Assembly (NCBI RefSeq): GCF_040412425.1
Contig: NC_089795.1
Span: 82,460,163 to 82,524,162 of the forward strand
Reading direction: 5' to 3'
DNA: 64,000 nt
From: Macrobrachium rosenbergii
Lineage: Eukaryota > Arthropoda > Malacostraca > Decapoda > Palaemonidae
Shown here: piece after piece, positions 13,113 to 25,720 of the stretch
Layout: each line of letters opens with the position of its first letter
Position numbering within the stretch: position 1 is the stretch's first letter
Program-made: the position numbers and the translations under genes
The notes under the pieces: generated by a model
Seen by the model: the letters and a program-made list of their open reading frames with translations, nothing else
Told to the model about the DNA's origin: nothing
Database searches by the model: none

Positions 13113-13469
13113 TAAACATGCGGAAGACAATTTTGATAAAAAGGCTAGTCCTTATGGAGCAAAGCAGAGAGCGGGGAATGCAGACGAGAAAGGCACTCAT
13201 GCAGGCAGACCAACAACGCTTGCTTGCAACGCCTGACATTGAAGCTTCGTCCGAAGACGGCCGAATTAGGGAAGGAAACTCGCACAGTTGGAAAGCGGCC
13301 GGATTTGGCCGATGACGCCTGACCCTGCTGCGGATGAAATTATATTGGTTCTGCCTAAAGGCTGTGATTGAGTGCTGAGAATGTCTCCTGATTCTCCTCC
13401 TCGCGCCTTCAGACTACGATGACGGAAGTATGTTCCTCTTTAGTGCTTTCTGACATTAGATGATGACAT

Positions 13470-13473
13470 GATG

Positions 13474-13521
<48 letters not shown>
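13470..13521. repeat. (ATT)n microsatellite
   Basis: About seventeen ATT units. Confidence 0.96.
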
Positions 13522-14446
13522 GCCGCAAATAACTTTCCTTGTTAATAATAATAGTAAATACTTGTTTCTTTTGGTGAAGCGTACAGTATTTCTTTGAAAG
13601 TGTGTACTGTTTTGGAAAATGAAATTAAATTATAGATAGGGGAACTGAATCGTGTTCATGACTGCTTAAGAAAAGCTGACAATATGTCAATATATTACTG
13701 GCAATACGGCCGATGCAATGTCTACAACTGAGTGAATTAGTCAGAAATTACTGTCTGCAGCTGTTGCCTGTTGTACCGTTAGCGAGGTGGAATTATTTTA
13801 GAAGTATTGTTAGCGGTTACAGCTCTTGTAGAAAAAAGCATTATTTTGGTAAATGTATTTGCTTGATAGTATTGTAGGAATCAGTAAATCCAAGTTGTGG
13901 AAATTATATTGCCTTTTAATGGTAGTTTCTCGTAACGTTGGACCATAGCGAGCATTACTGTATGGCAGAATCGGTAATTATGAGAAATCCTACATTTTAA
14001 ATTTCAAGATCGTGTCAACAGGAAGCAATTGTAAAAGTCTTTTCACTCTCCTTCACACAATGCTCCACGCTCAGTGTTTTATGCATGTATGTATACATTT
14101 CAATTTACATAGGGATATACGTGACTCTCGAATTAGCATGAGGCATGGCATTGCCGTATGCAATGCCACTGGAGCACGCTCCGAATGCGTGCATTACTCA
14201 AGGAAGCGCTGGCTGGCTTAACCTTGTGTATATTAACTGACAATTCTCTCTTTGTTGGTGAAATTTCACCACCCTGTGTGTGCGCTTGGTGCTTGTTGCT
14301 TGTTTGCGAGGTGTACAATTCGAAGACGTTTGCTTTCCTCACGTTTTTTTGTCAAACGAACATCATGTTTTGTTTAGCGTTTTCATTATGAAGTCGCTTC
14401 GTCATTAGCATCAGAGTTAGAACGTGGCTGCCCGCTGTCTCCCTCC

Positions 14447-14480
14447 TCTCTCCTCCCTCCTCCCTCCTCCCTCCTCCCTC
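14447..14480. repeat. Heptanucleotide repeat TCCTCCC
   Basis: About five copies of a 7-bp pyrimidine unit. Confidence 0.9.
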
Positions 14481-14997
14481 GCCCGTTCCGTGTTGACGTC
14501 TTGTGGTTTTAGTCTGGCGTTTTCTCTGATCGACGACCTTCTCCCTTATACACTACAGTATGTACGTATTTGTGTGCGGGTGAGCTTAGCTCTTTTTTTT
14601 TTTATTATTTTTTATTCTTTTTATTTACGTGTATATTGATGAAGACTATTGCTGAGAAACCGGAAGGTTGTGTCTGTGTGTACACTTCTGACGACGCCGT
14701 CTGCAAGGGAGAGGGAAGAGGCGTATGTTGAAATGAAAGGAAAATCAAAGAAAATCATTTCTGTATGTAGTTATAATGTGCCTGTAAGAGTCCTAGCGAT
14801 GGAATGTAATTTGAAATGGGCTTGCACTTTATATTCGCTTATCAGTAATATTTTGTTTGATAAGGGAATCGTTATGTGAAATTTTGTAGGGAGACGTCTT
14901 TTGAAGTCTTTCGCCATGTACTAATATAATCATCCGTATTTTGGTCTATTGAGAAAGAATCAATGTTCCAGTACCCTTGTAACTATGAATAAATTTT

Positions 14998-15029
<32 letters not shown>
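14998..15029. repeat. (GA)n with one A interruption
   Basis: GA tract broken once by an extra A. Confidence 0.94.
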
Positions 15030-15320
15030 CTAACTGGAATGTAACTCTCCTTGAAAAATACGATGTTCAGACGCATTATGAAATAGTGTTGCAATAGTCT
15101 TCCCGGTACACAACTCGTAAACCTTCTTTTATGTTGAATTTTTTTTTTCCTGAAAGGTTCATTTTTTGTCGTCATTTGCTCGCCAGAGAAAAGGGCCTGG
15201 AATTTCCCCAATAGCTATGGCAGACCGTCTCTTCCAGACGCCTCTCCAGTACCCTCGACAGTCATCTTCTGCTGTGTTTGCGGACGTGTAGGGATTGCAA
15301 TTGGAGGTAAAATTTCTGCT

Positions 15321-15322
<2 letters not shown>

Positions 15323-15359
<37 letters not shown>

Positions 15360-15519
15360 CGGAAAACCGGATAATTTCGGTGAGCGTTGGTAGAGTTAGG
15401 ACTAGGAGACAGCTGTGGATAGTAGAAGTGGCAAATAATCAATTCACATTTGTGTAGTGAATGTTGACCAAAGCAATTTGTTTCATATTGTTTTTGATAC
15501 GTTACTTTTATAGTTACTA

Positions 15520-15606
<87 letters not shown>

Positions 15607-15689
15607 GAGTATGTGTGTATACGTCGTAGTAAGTGCCTTGTTGCCTATTCGTACATTTTTTCTGTGACCCAACTCTCGAAATGTACGAC

Positions 15690-15743
<54 letters not shown>
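15323..15743. repeat. CT, AT and CT microsatellite cluster
   Basis: (CT)n at 15323-15356, (AT)n at 15529-15602 and (CT)n at 15693-15743. Confidence 0.95.
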
Positions 15744-15746
<3 letters not shown>

Positions 15747-15899
15747 CATTAAAACTCACATCATGGTTGAAGAGGCTGGACTATCGCTCCCTTTGAGTTT
15801 TGACACCTATCTTGTTCTGTACCATTTCTTTGTCTTCTTTTATTTAGACATGGTCTAGCTAAGTCTATGATCACGTGACTATTCCCAGTTTTTCTTAGC

Positions 15900-15912
15900 T
15901 ATATATATATAG

Positions 15913-15973
<61 letters not shown>

Positions 15974-16008
15974 TAATGTATATATATATGTTATAGAAAT
16001 ATATATAA

Positions 16009-16091
<83 letters not shown>

Positions 16092-16109
16092 TATATCTAT
16101 ATATATATG
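15900..16109. repeat. Three (AT)n tracts
   Basis: AT arrays at about 15917-15970 and 16012-16086, plus shorter ones, are separated by GTTTAATG, GTTATAG and similar spacers. Confidence 0.95.
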
Positions 16110-16474
16110 CAAATGTATGTTAGCCCCTATGTATAAACGTACAGTTTTAAGTACAAAACATTTACATAGTATGTATACCTATGGAACATTGAACATCGCT
16201 CCAATAGTATGCAGATTCATTTGAAACGTATCAGAAATATTTCATGTGTATATTTATGAGAAGGATGGCCAAACGTATCCCTTTTTTTTTTGATTGATTT
16301 AAAAACATTTATTCATTTTGTTCCGAATAACTTAACCCTATGAAACCTGCTAGTTCACTGTCCATAATACAATATGAGCTATATGCTCTCCTCGCGGAAT
16401 ACCATGATCTGGTATGATTTCTCAGTCATCGCACGTTACCACGATTACCTTTTATCTTTACTCCTTCTCTTTAG

Positions 16475-16606
16475 GAAATGTAATTGCTTTTGTCTTAGGC
16501 GTTGGCATCATCTTCCGCACAAGGAATAGCTCTCTGCTTTCATCATATTTATTCGTGATCCTCGTAGGAATTTTCCTGTGGAACTTTGTCTTCAAGAACT
16601 CTGAAG
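16475..16606 (+). CDS. Possible membrane-segment exon, unidentified
   Basis: A 132-nt frame is enclosed by a good acceptor (TTACTCCTTCTCTTTAG) and a fair donor (CTGAAG then GTGAAA), with phase 1 at both ends. It encodes NVIAFVLGVGIIFRTRNSS and then LLSSYLFVILVGIFLWNFVF followed by KNSE: two hydrophobic stretches around a charged RTRNSS turn. No neighbouring exon is recognised and no family is evident, so a chance open frame in AT-rich DNA is possible. Confidence 0.25.
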
Positions 16607-17032
16607 GTGAAAGCGTTGTTTCTATCTTTTTTTTTTTTCAAATAAGGTAAACGTGAATTACTATTATCATGTATCAAAACTATATTCGGTCTTTTTACGG
16701 ATTGTCATTCAGTTATTAATAGTACGACTATCGGTTGAAGTTGCACATACCCTTGACTTCTCCCATTTCTTTCACTTTCTCCTTCCTACAAGAGCGTCAT
16801 CTACGTCCACTTTCTAGCGGAAGCGACTGCGGTGTCGTCCTTGATTTGAAATTCGCTTTTTTTTTTTTTCACTGTTCACTTTTCCTAAACTGTCTTTTTT
16901 GATCAGTTTACGTATGTTGGCGTCTGTTTTATGACCATGTGCATGCTCATAAGTTTCTTGATACTTAGGTGGTTTTAGTATGTAAATCATCTGTCTTATG
17001 TTAGCATATCTGTTTGTCTGTCCATCTATTTC

Positions 17033-17046
17033 CATATATATATATA

Positions 17047-17115
<69 letters not shown>

Positions 17116-17164
17116 TTATATATATATGTGTGTGTGTTGTGTATTATATATTATACATATATAT

Positions 17165-17221
<57 letters not shown>
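17033..17221. repeat. (AT)n followed by (GA)n
   Basis: An AT tract at 17033-17111, a short GT stretch, then GA at 17170-17221. Confidence 0.96.
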
Positions 17222-17224
<3 letters not shown>

Positions 17225-17517
17225 AGGTTGCGTGGGCAAGATATTTACCTTATAGTGTATTTTTGACCCATAATCATTTCGTCGTCATGCTGTACTCTCG
17301 TCCAGAGTGATAAAGAGCAGCAAGCAAGTTGCAAGTTAGCCCGTAGTTGCTGAGTAAGTGCTGTTTAACTTTACGCTCATACGACCTGCAGTGACGTGTT
17401 TAGTGGCATGACCTACATACCATTAAGGTCTTTTACCAAAGTATGCAGCAATTCATCGAATAAGGAAAGAATCACTTTAGCACGGTCTGACTTTGCCCCA
17501 GCTCGGCCACCATCTGC

Positions 17518-17539
17518 GAGAGAGAGAGAGAGAGAGAGA
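17518..17539. repeat. Short (GA)n
   Basis: GA tract of about 21 bp. Confidence 0.9.
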
Positions 17540-18601
17540 AGTCTATCGTTTCCTTTTCCATGAACTTTTATGTATTTGCTTCTTCTTTTGATGATTATTA
17601 TGTTGATTTCAGCAAGGTTACGCGTAACTTTTAATATGCAATAATTTTCGTACGTTAGTTGGATTTTACATTCAAGTTTTCTTAGTTGTAAGTATTTATA
17701 GATTATTGTATATAGAAAATCAAAAGACGAGATGTGACCTTGACATTTTACAAGAAAACTGAGTCATGAAATATACTCTTTATAACTTCCCTTCCTCCTG
17801 TGACTTCTTTGTACCTGAAAGATGAAAGTAAGTGCAAGTCATCACCTCATAATTATCTCAAATTTCTAAGTGAAATGAAGAAAAAAAACTCATATGAACA
17901 GTAAAAACATTCATTAGAGGCTGTTTAATTTGGGTAGCGCTTTGAGAACATTCAGAATTTTTTAACTTTTTTAAAACGATTAGGTGAGAAAATAATGAAA
18001 GGGCAAAATTTATGAAGTAAAATTACAGGTTCACCTCCACTTTTGAATCGTTGTAGTAAAATCGATTAAAATGATCTGTAATATCGTCATATAATAAGAA
18101 TCCTGTATGAATATTCTTAAATACAGAGCTACTTCATGCCTTCTCGACATGAATTTGTGGGCGGGACCTTTAAGCAATAACTGTCGTGCCTTTAGAAGCA
18201 AATAATACTCTTTATCTGTGCATTGCATGCCATCTTACTCCTTGAATTAAGTCCCGACCTTAACATCTATGTTAAGTAGGGCATCCGAGGATAGATTTTC
18301 TAGCCATCATTGTCTTTGTGTCTACCTTTGGGAGTCCTTTCTGTTTTTGTAGTTCCTCTCTTTTGGCCCACAAGTTTTTGTCGTAATAGAATAAATCCTA
18401 CGTATTTTCCTCTGTTCTTCAATTAAAATTCCATAGCAGGCTAACTTTGCACTTGCGACGCAAATAGTGTGAGTATTGAGAATATTAAATCTGGCAGTAT
18501 GCATTATCGTCACCAGCCTTCGCTTCACTTCCATACATGGCTTCTTCAGTCTCCCCTTAAACTGCTTCACATTTCTTGGATTACTTAAGGACTTTTATGG
18601 T

Positions 18602-18605
<4 letters not shown>

Positions 18606-18654
<49 letters not shown>
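18606..18654. repeat. (CT)n microsatellite
   Basis: CT tract of about 49 bp. Confidence 0.96.
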
Positions 18655-18656
<2 letters not shown>

Positions 18657-19759
18657 TGTATGTTGAAACTACTCATTTTTACGTATCTTATATCGTTCTG
18701 CACGCGTTGGTAACTAACTGCCATTAGACCAGATACCACTTTCTAGAGGGAACTCTTATCGTCGTATCAGTATTCGAAGTCCGGGAGAGTATCAAAGCGG
18801 CCTCCAGTAATTTTTGACCGTGAAACAGTCACGATAAAGATGGTGGAGAAAGAATGACTATATTAAGGCGGTCTAGATGGTATGCTTAGATCTCGGCGTT
18901 TAGTTTCTTGTGAAGGCCTTAGAGAAATTAGGTGATGATCATACAGAGAATTGCCAAATAAATTCTCGTCTTCCTTAGTGTTCATGTACTTCCTCTCGTT
19001 CTTGTTCTTGTTGTTGTTTTTCTATTATTATTGTTGTTGAAGAACATTAGTTATAGTACAGAAGACCACTACTGGGTGTGCCAGTTGGAAAGCAACTCGG
19101 CATGAGAAATATTTTCCCTCTTATGCGTACGTGTAAATAGACACGCTGTATACATACTGTACATACATACATAAATAAATACACACACACATATATATAT
19201 ATGTATATATATACATATATATATCTATATGTATGTATACATATATACAGACGCCCATTTTTTCTTAGAAGGGTGGCTACAAACCGTATTAGCCTCTGTT
19301 CCCAAAAAAGGTTCTAACTGGTTGCTCTCCATTACAGCAGTCAAACTACCTGGTACCCAATTCACTGCTTAAGTCAACGTACGTACAGTATATGATTCAA
19401 CGGAAGGCCTAAAAAATTCCGGGTCGTGTTTTGTATAATGAAATTTACGTCGTGCAGCAAATCTTATTAAAGCCTTCGCATGTGGCTCGAGTCCTGTCTC
19501 CACATAAGATACTTTTGAGAAGGCAGTGTAAGTATTGTAAACACGTTCATGATTCTCATGTTTCTCTGCGAGCATAATGCAAAGCAACCCAGTAAACCGA
19601 CCCTTGTTTAATGTAGAGTTTGTCACATAATATTTTCTCAAAATATGTTACGTTTTCTTATAGCGTGTTTCTTGTAACAACGTCACTTTTGATGAGAAGC
19701 TGCAATAATATTGTAGCCAACCTCCTATCTTGCAGAAATGTACACAGACATAACAGGTG

Positions 19760-19762
<3 letters not shown>

Positions 19763-19830
<68 letters not shown>
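19763..19830. repeat. (CT)n microsatellite
   Basis: CT tract of about 68 bp. Confidence 0.97.
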
Positions 19831-19834
<4 letters not shown>

Positions 19835-20904
19835 AAGAGAACGGAAGTATTGCTTTGAGACTGACGAGGGATATATTTGCCTCTCTAATGTTTACTAAAC
19901 CATGTTAAGTTTGTAAATGGTTGATCAGTGGATAATATTTTCTCGCTTTATACTTTCCTATTCGTAATTGTATACTTACTGACGCAGATAATTTGGTGTT
20001 CATGCGTAAAGATTGTGTTGACGGAAGTTGCAGCTTGAGTGCTTTGTTCTTGCAGGTGTTTCAAACAAAACATCTTTGCAATTAACGCCGACGGCTGTGC
20101 AAGTTTTTAGCGTCTCCGAATAACATATTTTTCCATTGATGAATGAGGTGTGTTTAAGAGTTTTGCTGATTTGGTTTTGAATGAAAACCGTCGTTTTCTG
20201 CTTAATAAAGATCTTCATTTGTTTAGAAGAAAATCTTCGCTGGATGTCAAAGAAAATCTGCCTTTGGTTTCTGTGATAAGACTTCATTTACATACATTAG
20301 AATGACATTTGATTCAAATAAAGAACTGTTGGAAATTTTTTGCCGTCTGAATATATATACTTTAGTTAGAATAGTCTAGTCATGTATAATTTAGTCTTGT
20401 GTAAATGAAATATTAATCATATGAACGTACAGAAAAGATGGAGTACCCAATTATAACCTACGTAAATAGAACTGTTTTGCATATACATGCAAATATTCAG
20501 GTGTGCACCTGTGTTGTCTTTTTATTACTTGAAGGTATTTAGGATATTTGAATAACTGCGTAATTGTAATTGCTGGTTGCCATTTGTATTAAAAGTAAAA
20601 TGGATTTTCCTTTTTTATTAGAAGTAGAATAGATTTGGCTGGTCTTTCATATTCGCCTTATAAAGCGCAGTCTTGACTTCAAGTACATATTTTAGTGTTA
20701 ATTGTTATTGAATATTATTTAAAGTATACTGAGAACTGAGTTAACGATCAACCTTCCCTTGTGGCATTGAGTTATTATAGATATTGCAAATAGCCTTTAG
20801 TTGTCTTAATATTATTCTGTAGTTGGTGAACGATTCCCTTGTTTTCATGGTTTCATCAAAAGAATCATTCTTAGTTATCTACGTCTAAAGGAAAAATAGT
20901 ACCT

Positions 20905-21632
20905 TTTCAAATAGAAAAGGTGCGTTTACTTTAAGAAAGGGAATTCCTCAAACAGGAAAGGTATGTTGATTTTAAGGAAGGGAATTCCTCAAACATAAAA
21001 GGTATGTTGATTTTAGGAAGGGAATTCCCCAACCAGGAAAGGTATGTTGATTTTAAGGAGGGGAATTCCTCAAACAGGAAAGGTATGTTGATTTTAAGGA
21101 AGGGAATTCCTCAAACAGGAAAGGTATGTTGATTTTAGGAAGGAATTCCTCAAACAGAAAAGGTATGTTGATTTTAAGGAAGGAATTCCTCAAACAGGAA
21201 GTTGGGTATGTTGATTTTTGAGGGGGAATTCCTCAAACAGGAAGGTATGTCGATTTGAGGGGAATTCCTCAAACAGGAAAGGTATGTTGATTTTAAGGAA
21301 GGGAATTCCTCAAACAGGAAAGGTATGTTGATTTTAAGGAAGGGAATTCCTCAAACAGGAAAGGTATGTTGATTTTAAGGAAGGGAATTCCTCAAACAGG
21401 AAAGGTATGTTGATTTTAAGGAAGGAATTTATAGGCTTAGGAAAGGTATGTTGATTTTAAGAGGAATTCCTCAACAGGAAAAAGGTATGTTGATTTTAAG
21501 GAAGGGAATTCCTCAAACAGGAAAGGTATGTTGATTTTAAGGAAGGGGATTCCTCAAACAAGAAAGGTATGTTGATTTTAAGGAAGGGAATTCCTCAAAC
21601 AGAAAATGTATGTTTATTTTGAGGAAGGTTCC
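20905..21632 (+). repeat. 41-bp minisatellite, about 17-18 copies
   Basis: Head-to-tail units share the palindrome GGAATTCC, CTCAAACAGG and AAAGGTATGTTGATTTTAAG. Several units have 1-5 bp deletions, and one near 21430 has its core replaced. Most units contain AGGTATGT, a consensus 5' splice-site string. No frame stays open through the array. Confidence 0.95.
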
Positions 21633-22041
21633 GTTTTTGAATATGTAACTAGCCTTATAATTCCCTTAAACGCTGAAGCCTTGAAGAAAATGCTAATTAG
21701 TAAAGATGATATTTTTTTATGAATTTTCTTACATAAGCGTAGGTAGCATTATGTAAAACGTATATAAAATTACGTTTAACACTTCCAAAGGCTATTTTAG
21801 CAATGTAGCGAAATTTAATAAATATAGCTGCCATTAGAGCTGTAAAAGAAGCATGTCAGCTTGACATTATCGTTTCCGTACGTGACTTGTGTGCCTGATT
21901 TAATTGGTAGTGTGAGAAATTAGCGAAAGTATGGGCAATTAATGTACATCTAAAACCGAAAGGAAATTTCACTGTGCATGTTACCCGTTCATTAACATAT
22001 TCGGCAATTCTCGCTTTTCCTTTTCAATTCACTTTCACTCT

Positions 22042-22046
<5 letters not shown>

Positions 22047-22090
<44 letters not shown>
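22047..22090. repeat. (GA)n microsatellite
   Basis: GA tract of about 43 bp. Confidence 0.96.
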
Positions 22091-22093
<3 letters not shown>

Positions 22094-22284
22094 TTACGTT
22101 CTCGAATTGTATTTCTTTTTTTGACCTGTATGAAGGGCACTGGTTTACAAGAACTGGAGGCTTCGGTTATACTTTTACGGGCAATCATGTTAACCATAGA
22201 AATATTTATCTGTCCTTCAAGAAGTGGAAAAGAGCGTCAGTCTTGTCCACCACGCCCAGTGCAGTATAGGGAGTTTTATGAGTA

Positions 22285-22641
22285 ACAAATATCTCTGGAA
22301 ATTCTAAAAAATATCTCTGGAAGTTCTAAATAAAATATCTCTGGAACTTTAAAAATATATCTCTGGAACTTCTAAAGATATCTCTGGAACTTCTAAATAA
22401 TAACCCTGGAAGCTCTGAAAAGTATCTCTGGAACTTTAAAAAAAATACCCCCAGAACTTATCAAAAAATATCTCTTCAACTTATAAAAAAAATCTCTGGA
22501 ACTTCTAAAAAAGATCTGTGGAACTTCTAAAATATATCTCTGGAAGTTCTAATGAATATCTCTGGAACTTCGGAAAAAAATACCTCTGGAACTTCAAAAT
22601 AATACCTCTGGTGCTTCTTAAAAAAATATCACTGGAACATC
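22285..22641 (+). repeat. 20-22-bp minisatellite, about 16-17 copies
   Basis: Imperfect units of TATCTCTGGAACTTCT followed by a variable A-rich spacer. Length variation of the A-run destroys any reading frame. Confidence 0.92.
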
Positions 22642-22958
22642 TTTATTCATCTTTGATGAATGAGTTACAACCAGAATTGTACGAGTCAGTGAAATCCCAT
22701 TCATTTTTCATCCTTCTCTTTCATTTGTAAAGACGTCGCGGTCGTTCTGCTGAAGAGCGTGAAGCCTGGAATGAAATTTTGATAATATTGCATCTAAATC
22801 TTTTGTTAGTATCCATTAATACATATGTTGCTGAAGCATGTGTTTAAAGGTTAATTAGCATTGATAACATTGGTAATTTCAATTATTTTTTGTGTGTATC
22901 TTGCAAACTACTGAATTTATGCAGGTTCTGATTTAATTACAGTAATTTCTATTATTGT

Positions 22959-22959
<1 letters not shown>

Positions 22960-23041
<82 letters not shown>
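22960..23041. repeat. (ACT)n(AAT)n compound trinucleotide repeat
   Basis: About thirteen ACT units switch abruptly to about thirteen AAT units. Confidence 0.95.
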
Positions 23042-23045
<4 letters not shown>

Positions 23046-23343
23046 CAGTAGATTTAACTTGCCATTCTTACATTTTAAATTTATTTTGTGCACAGTACTG
23101 TACATTATGATGAGAATACGATATTCGATTTATTTTCTGTTGCATTTATTATTCAGAGTAACATTTTCTAGCAACGAGTTTGCTGACTTTGCAATGTTCA
23201 GCTAAATAATGTATTCTAAACTCTGATCCGGAGAGAGAGGTAGAGAGAGAGAGAGAGATCAGTTAGCCTTAGAACAGATGAGCGAAGGAATGGGTGGCTC
23301 CACCTCAAGCCCAAACGAGGTGCCTTTGCTCCTCTCTCTCACG

Positions 23344-23348
<5 letters not shown>

Positions 23349-23399
<51 letters not shown>

Positions 23400-23562
23400 G
23401 CTGTTGTTACTGGTACTATTTTTTAATCCATACGGTGCTAGGAATATTGCTTATGTTGCATAAGGCATTAATCATCATTCGGTAGATATCCTTTCGTTGC
23501 AATATTTAATTCAGCCCCACCGTTTATCTCAATCTATACACATACACACACACACACACACA

Positions 23563-23648
<86 letters not shown>
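23349..23648. repeat. (CT)n, (CA)n and (AT)n cluster
   Basis: CT at 23349-23396, CA at 23541-23562 and AT at 23567-23648. Confidence 0.95.
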
Positions 23649-23649
<1 letters not shown>

Positions 23650-24233
23650 CTTATTTACAGTATAATATCATCATGTCGTTGTGTTTATAACTTTTGCTGT
23701 CAGAATACATTAATCACCAAAACATGTTGATATGCATTTCTTGTATAGAATTCTTGTATGGACTCCAAAATCTTTTGCAAAGGTTTAGTTATTTGACCTT
23801 CGCAGGCCTTTCGAATGGTAAAAAAATATTTTCTTGCCGAGAGTTGATTAAATCATCTGTTTTTTTTCAGTTTCCAGCTTACTGATTAGAAATCTAAAGT
23901 GGCACTTAAAAGGATAATATTTACGTTATTTCTTATTATTTAGACCTAATCTTGTATTTTTATTGGAAGGACTGCCTCAAACCTATTAGGAAAATTGCCA
24001 CTTGTCGTCAAGGTCTTTCGCAGGTAAAGGGAAACAAGGGGGTTATACGAGTCGCTAAGTGTTCACTTCCTTTGCTTATTGAAATGGCAATTTTTTCTCT
24101 TTTGATCACTTTGAGGGTTACTGTTGCTAGCGTATATCACGTTCCGTAGATTTAGATTGTTTTTCTCTCTCTAAATGAAAGACAAAGGACAAATGCACAG
24201 TTTTGTTAGCTTCTGTTGACGTGATGAGGATGG

Positions 24234-24257
24234 GGAACAAGGACAGTGTCTTGTTCC
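24234..24257. repeat. 24-bp imperfect palindrome
   Basis: GGAACAAG and CTTGTTCC are arranged as inverted arms around GACAGTGT. It could be a dimeric factor site or chance; nothing nearby explains it. Confidence 0.4.
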
Positions 24258-25398
24258 TTGCGACGTGACACACTTGGATACGAACAGACTTTGGTGTGCT
24301 TTTCCTGGTCCGACAGACGTTGAGAGTGATAGTCTGTGATTTGCCTCGCTGGCTCCTCGTTGACATGGCCTTGACACGAGGAAGTACGAGAAAAGTTGGC
24401 CCATTTCTTGTCGACATGGTTGACTAAGAGAGACAGAAATCAACTCACTTGATAAACGATCGTTTGAAGGAAGCGATGATCTAAAAACGAACTAGTTTAA
24501 AAACAAAAAAAAACTGACAGGAGTGGGTCCATGGCAGAATTCAGATGTCATATGTATGATAGGACCGGTGTTCCCGCGATAATTGGTCAGTAACTAGTAA
24601 ATTTTATGGAATAAATGATGCAATAGGTCTTGAACAATTGACTTTACCCTTTTGGTTCGATATGTCTCAAGTTTCAAAGAGCAGACCTTTCCGTTCCCCA
24701 TATCCCCAGTCTTATAACGGTCTGTCAGACTCCTCAGTTTTCCTTTTCTTATTACAGTTGAGTGGAATTATTCCTTTACTTTTCAACTGAACATCTTGTA
24801 ATGTGATTCATACAGAATAATGATGAAAACATCTTATGTAGCATCTTAATCGTGTTTTATGTGGCTGAATAAAGATTTACTTAGCGAAAGTGGTTCCAGT
24901 GTGGTCCGCCAGGTCTTGAATTGTTGTTCGGAATTACCATAGTTGTTTAACTTGGGGGGGAAAAAGAAAACACCACAGTCCCTGTGACAAAGTGGATCAT
25001 TTTTATGCAGGGTTCGTATGAGTGGAGTGTGCAAGGTTATGCCCCCTTTTAAATGCTTCTGCATTCAGAAAGGTCATCAGAGAAAATTGGTAGTTGGTAA
25101 CTACAGACCATACCCACAGATTTGCTCCCTCATTTTTTTCTTTTAATTACTAGCAATGTCTCGCTTCATGGTTTTATATATTAAGCGTGGAGTAGCTGTA
25201 AGCTACATACTGCGTTTTGATGTCTTCACAAAAAATTGCCGCATTTTGAACAAATTAAAATTACATAATCATATTTGCAGTACCTCTACGATCTCTCTGA
25301 GCGCCGTTTATAAGAATTTGGCTGAACTGCACTTTGATAATGTTTTCAATATTTTGTCTTACAGCTTTAGCACACAAAAGACTGCCAGTTTACAAGGC

Positions 25399-25400
<2 letters not shown>

Positions 25401-25440
<40 letters not shown>
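25401..25440. repeat. (CT)n microsatellite
   Basis: CT tract of about 40 bp. Confidence 0.96.
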
Positions 25441-25442
<2 letters not shown>

Positions 25443-25498
25443 GAGGGAAAGGTTCATAGTCGCTTGTGACCACATTCATTTTCGTTCAAGGAATCCCG

Positions 25499-25720
25499 TG
25501 ACGTCATTCTTCGTGTATCCGTTTCAGGTGGGATTTAAATTCCTCGATTTCGTCTATACTTTTACGCTTTGCAGTTTCAGTTGGGCTTAGCTAGTTCCGC
25601 TTTGTTCCTGCGATGGAAACAGACATATATTTTAGAAGTGTGATGATTAATAAGGGACGTGAGTGTTGTTTTCTCTTTTCTAGGTCACAATCGATGGAAA
25701 GTGACGTCACGAATGAGTCA
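25499..25720. promoter_or_regulatory. Cluster of CRE and AP-1 type sites
   Basis: TGACGTCA occurs at 25499-25506 and 25702-25709, and TGAGTCA at 25714-25720. The last pair is flanked by ATCGATG on both sides. The cluster lies about 1.2 kb upstream of the putative first exon and could be an enhancer. This rests on motif matches only. Confidence 0.3.

Larger units (their letters stand above)
10028..16474. other. Non-coding stretch with scattered microsatellites
   Basis: GC-richer islands at about 11060-11640 and 12480-12910 carry open frames of up to about 137 codons. They show no family motif, signal or splice structure that I recognise, so no gene is called. Confidence 0.5.
16607..20904. other. 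Gene-poor stretch
   Basis: Microsatellites plus unique AT-rich DNA. The open frames seen have no recognisable domains. Confidence 0.5.

Noticed and set aside
13816..13833. GTTACAGCTCTTGTAGAA, 17 of 18 bases like the 5' end of vertebrate U7 snRNA, notable beside LSM11
   Set aside because: No U7 Sm site (AATTTGTCTAG) and no 3' hairpin follows, and as far as I recall arthropod U7 differs from vertebrate U7 here. Probably coincidence.
25156..25590. 144-codon plus-strand frame
   Set aside because: Runs through a (CT)n tract and has no recognisable domain or good start context.
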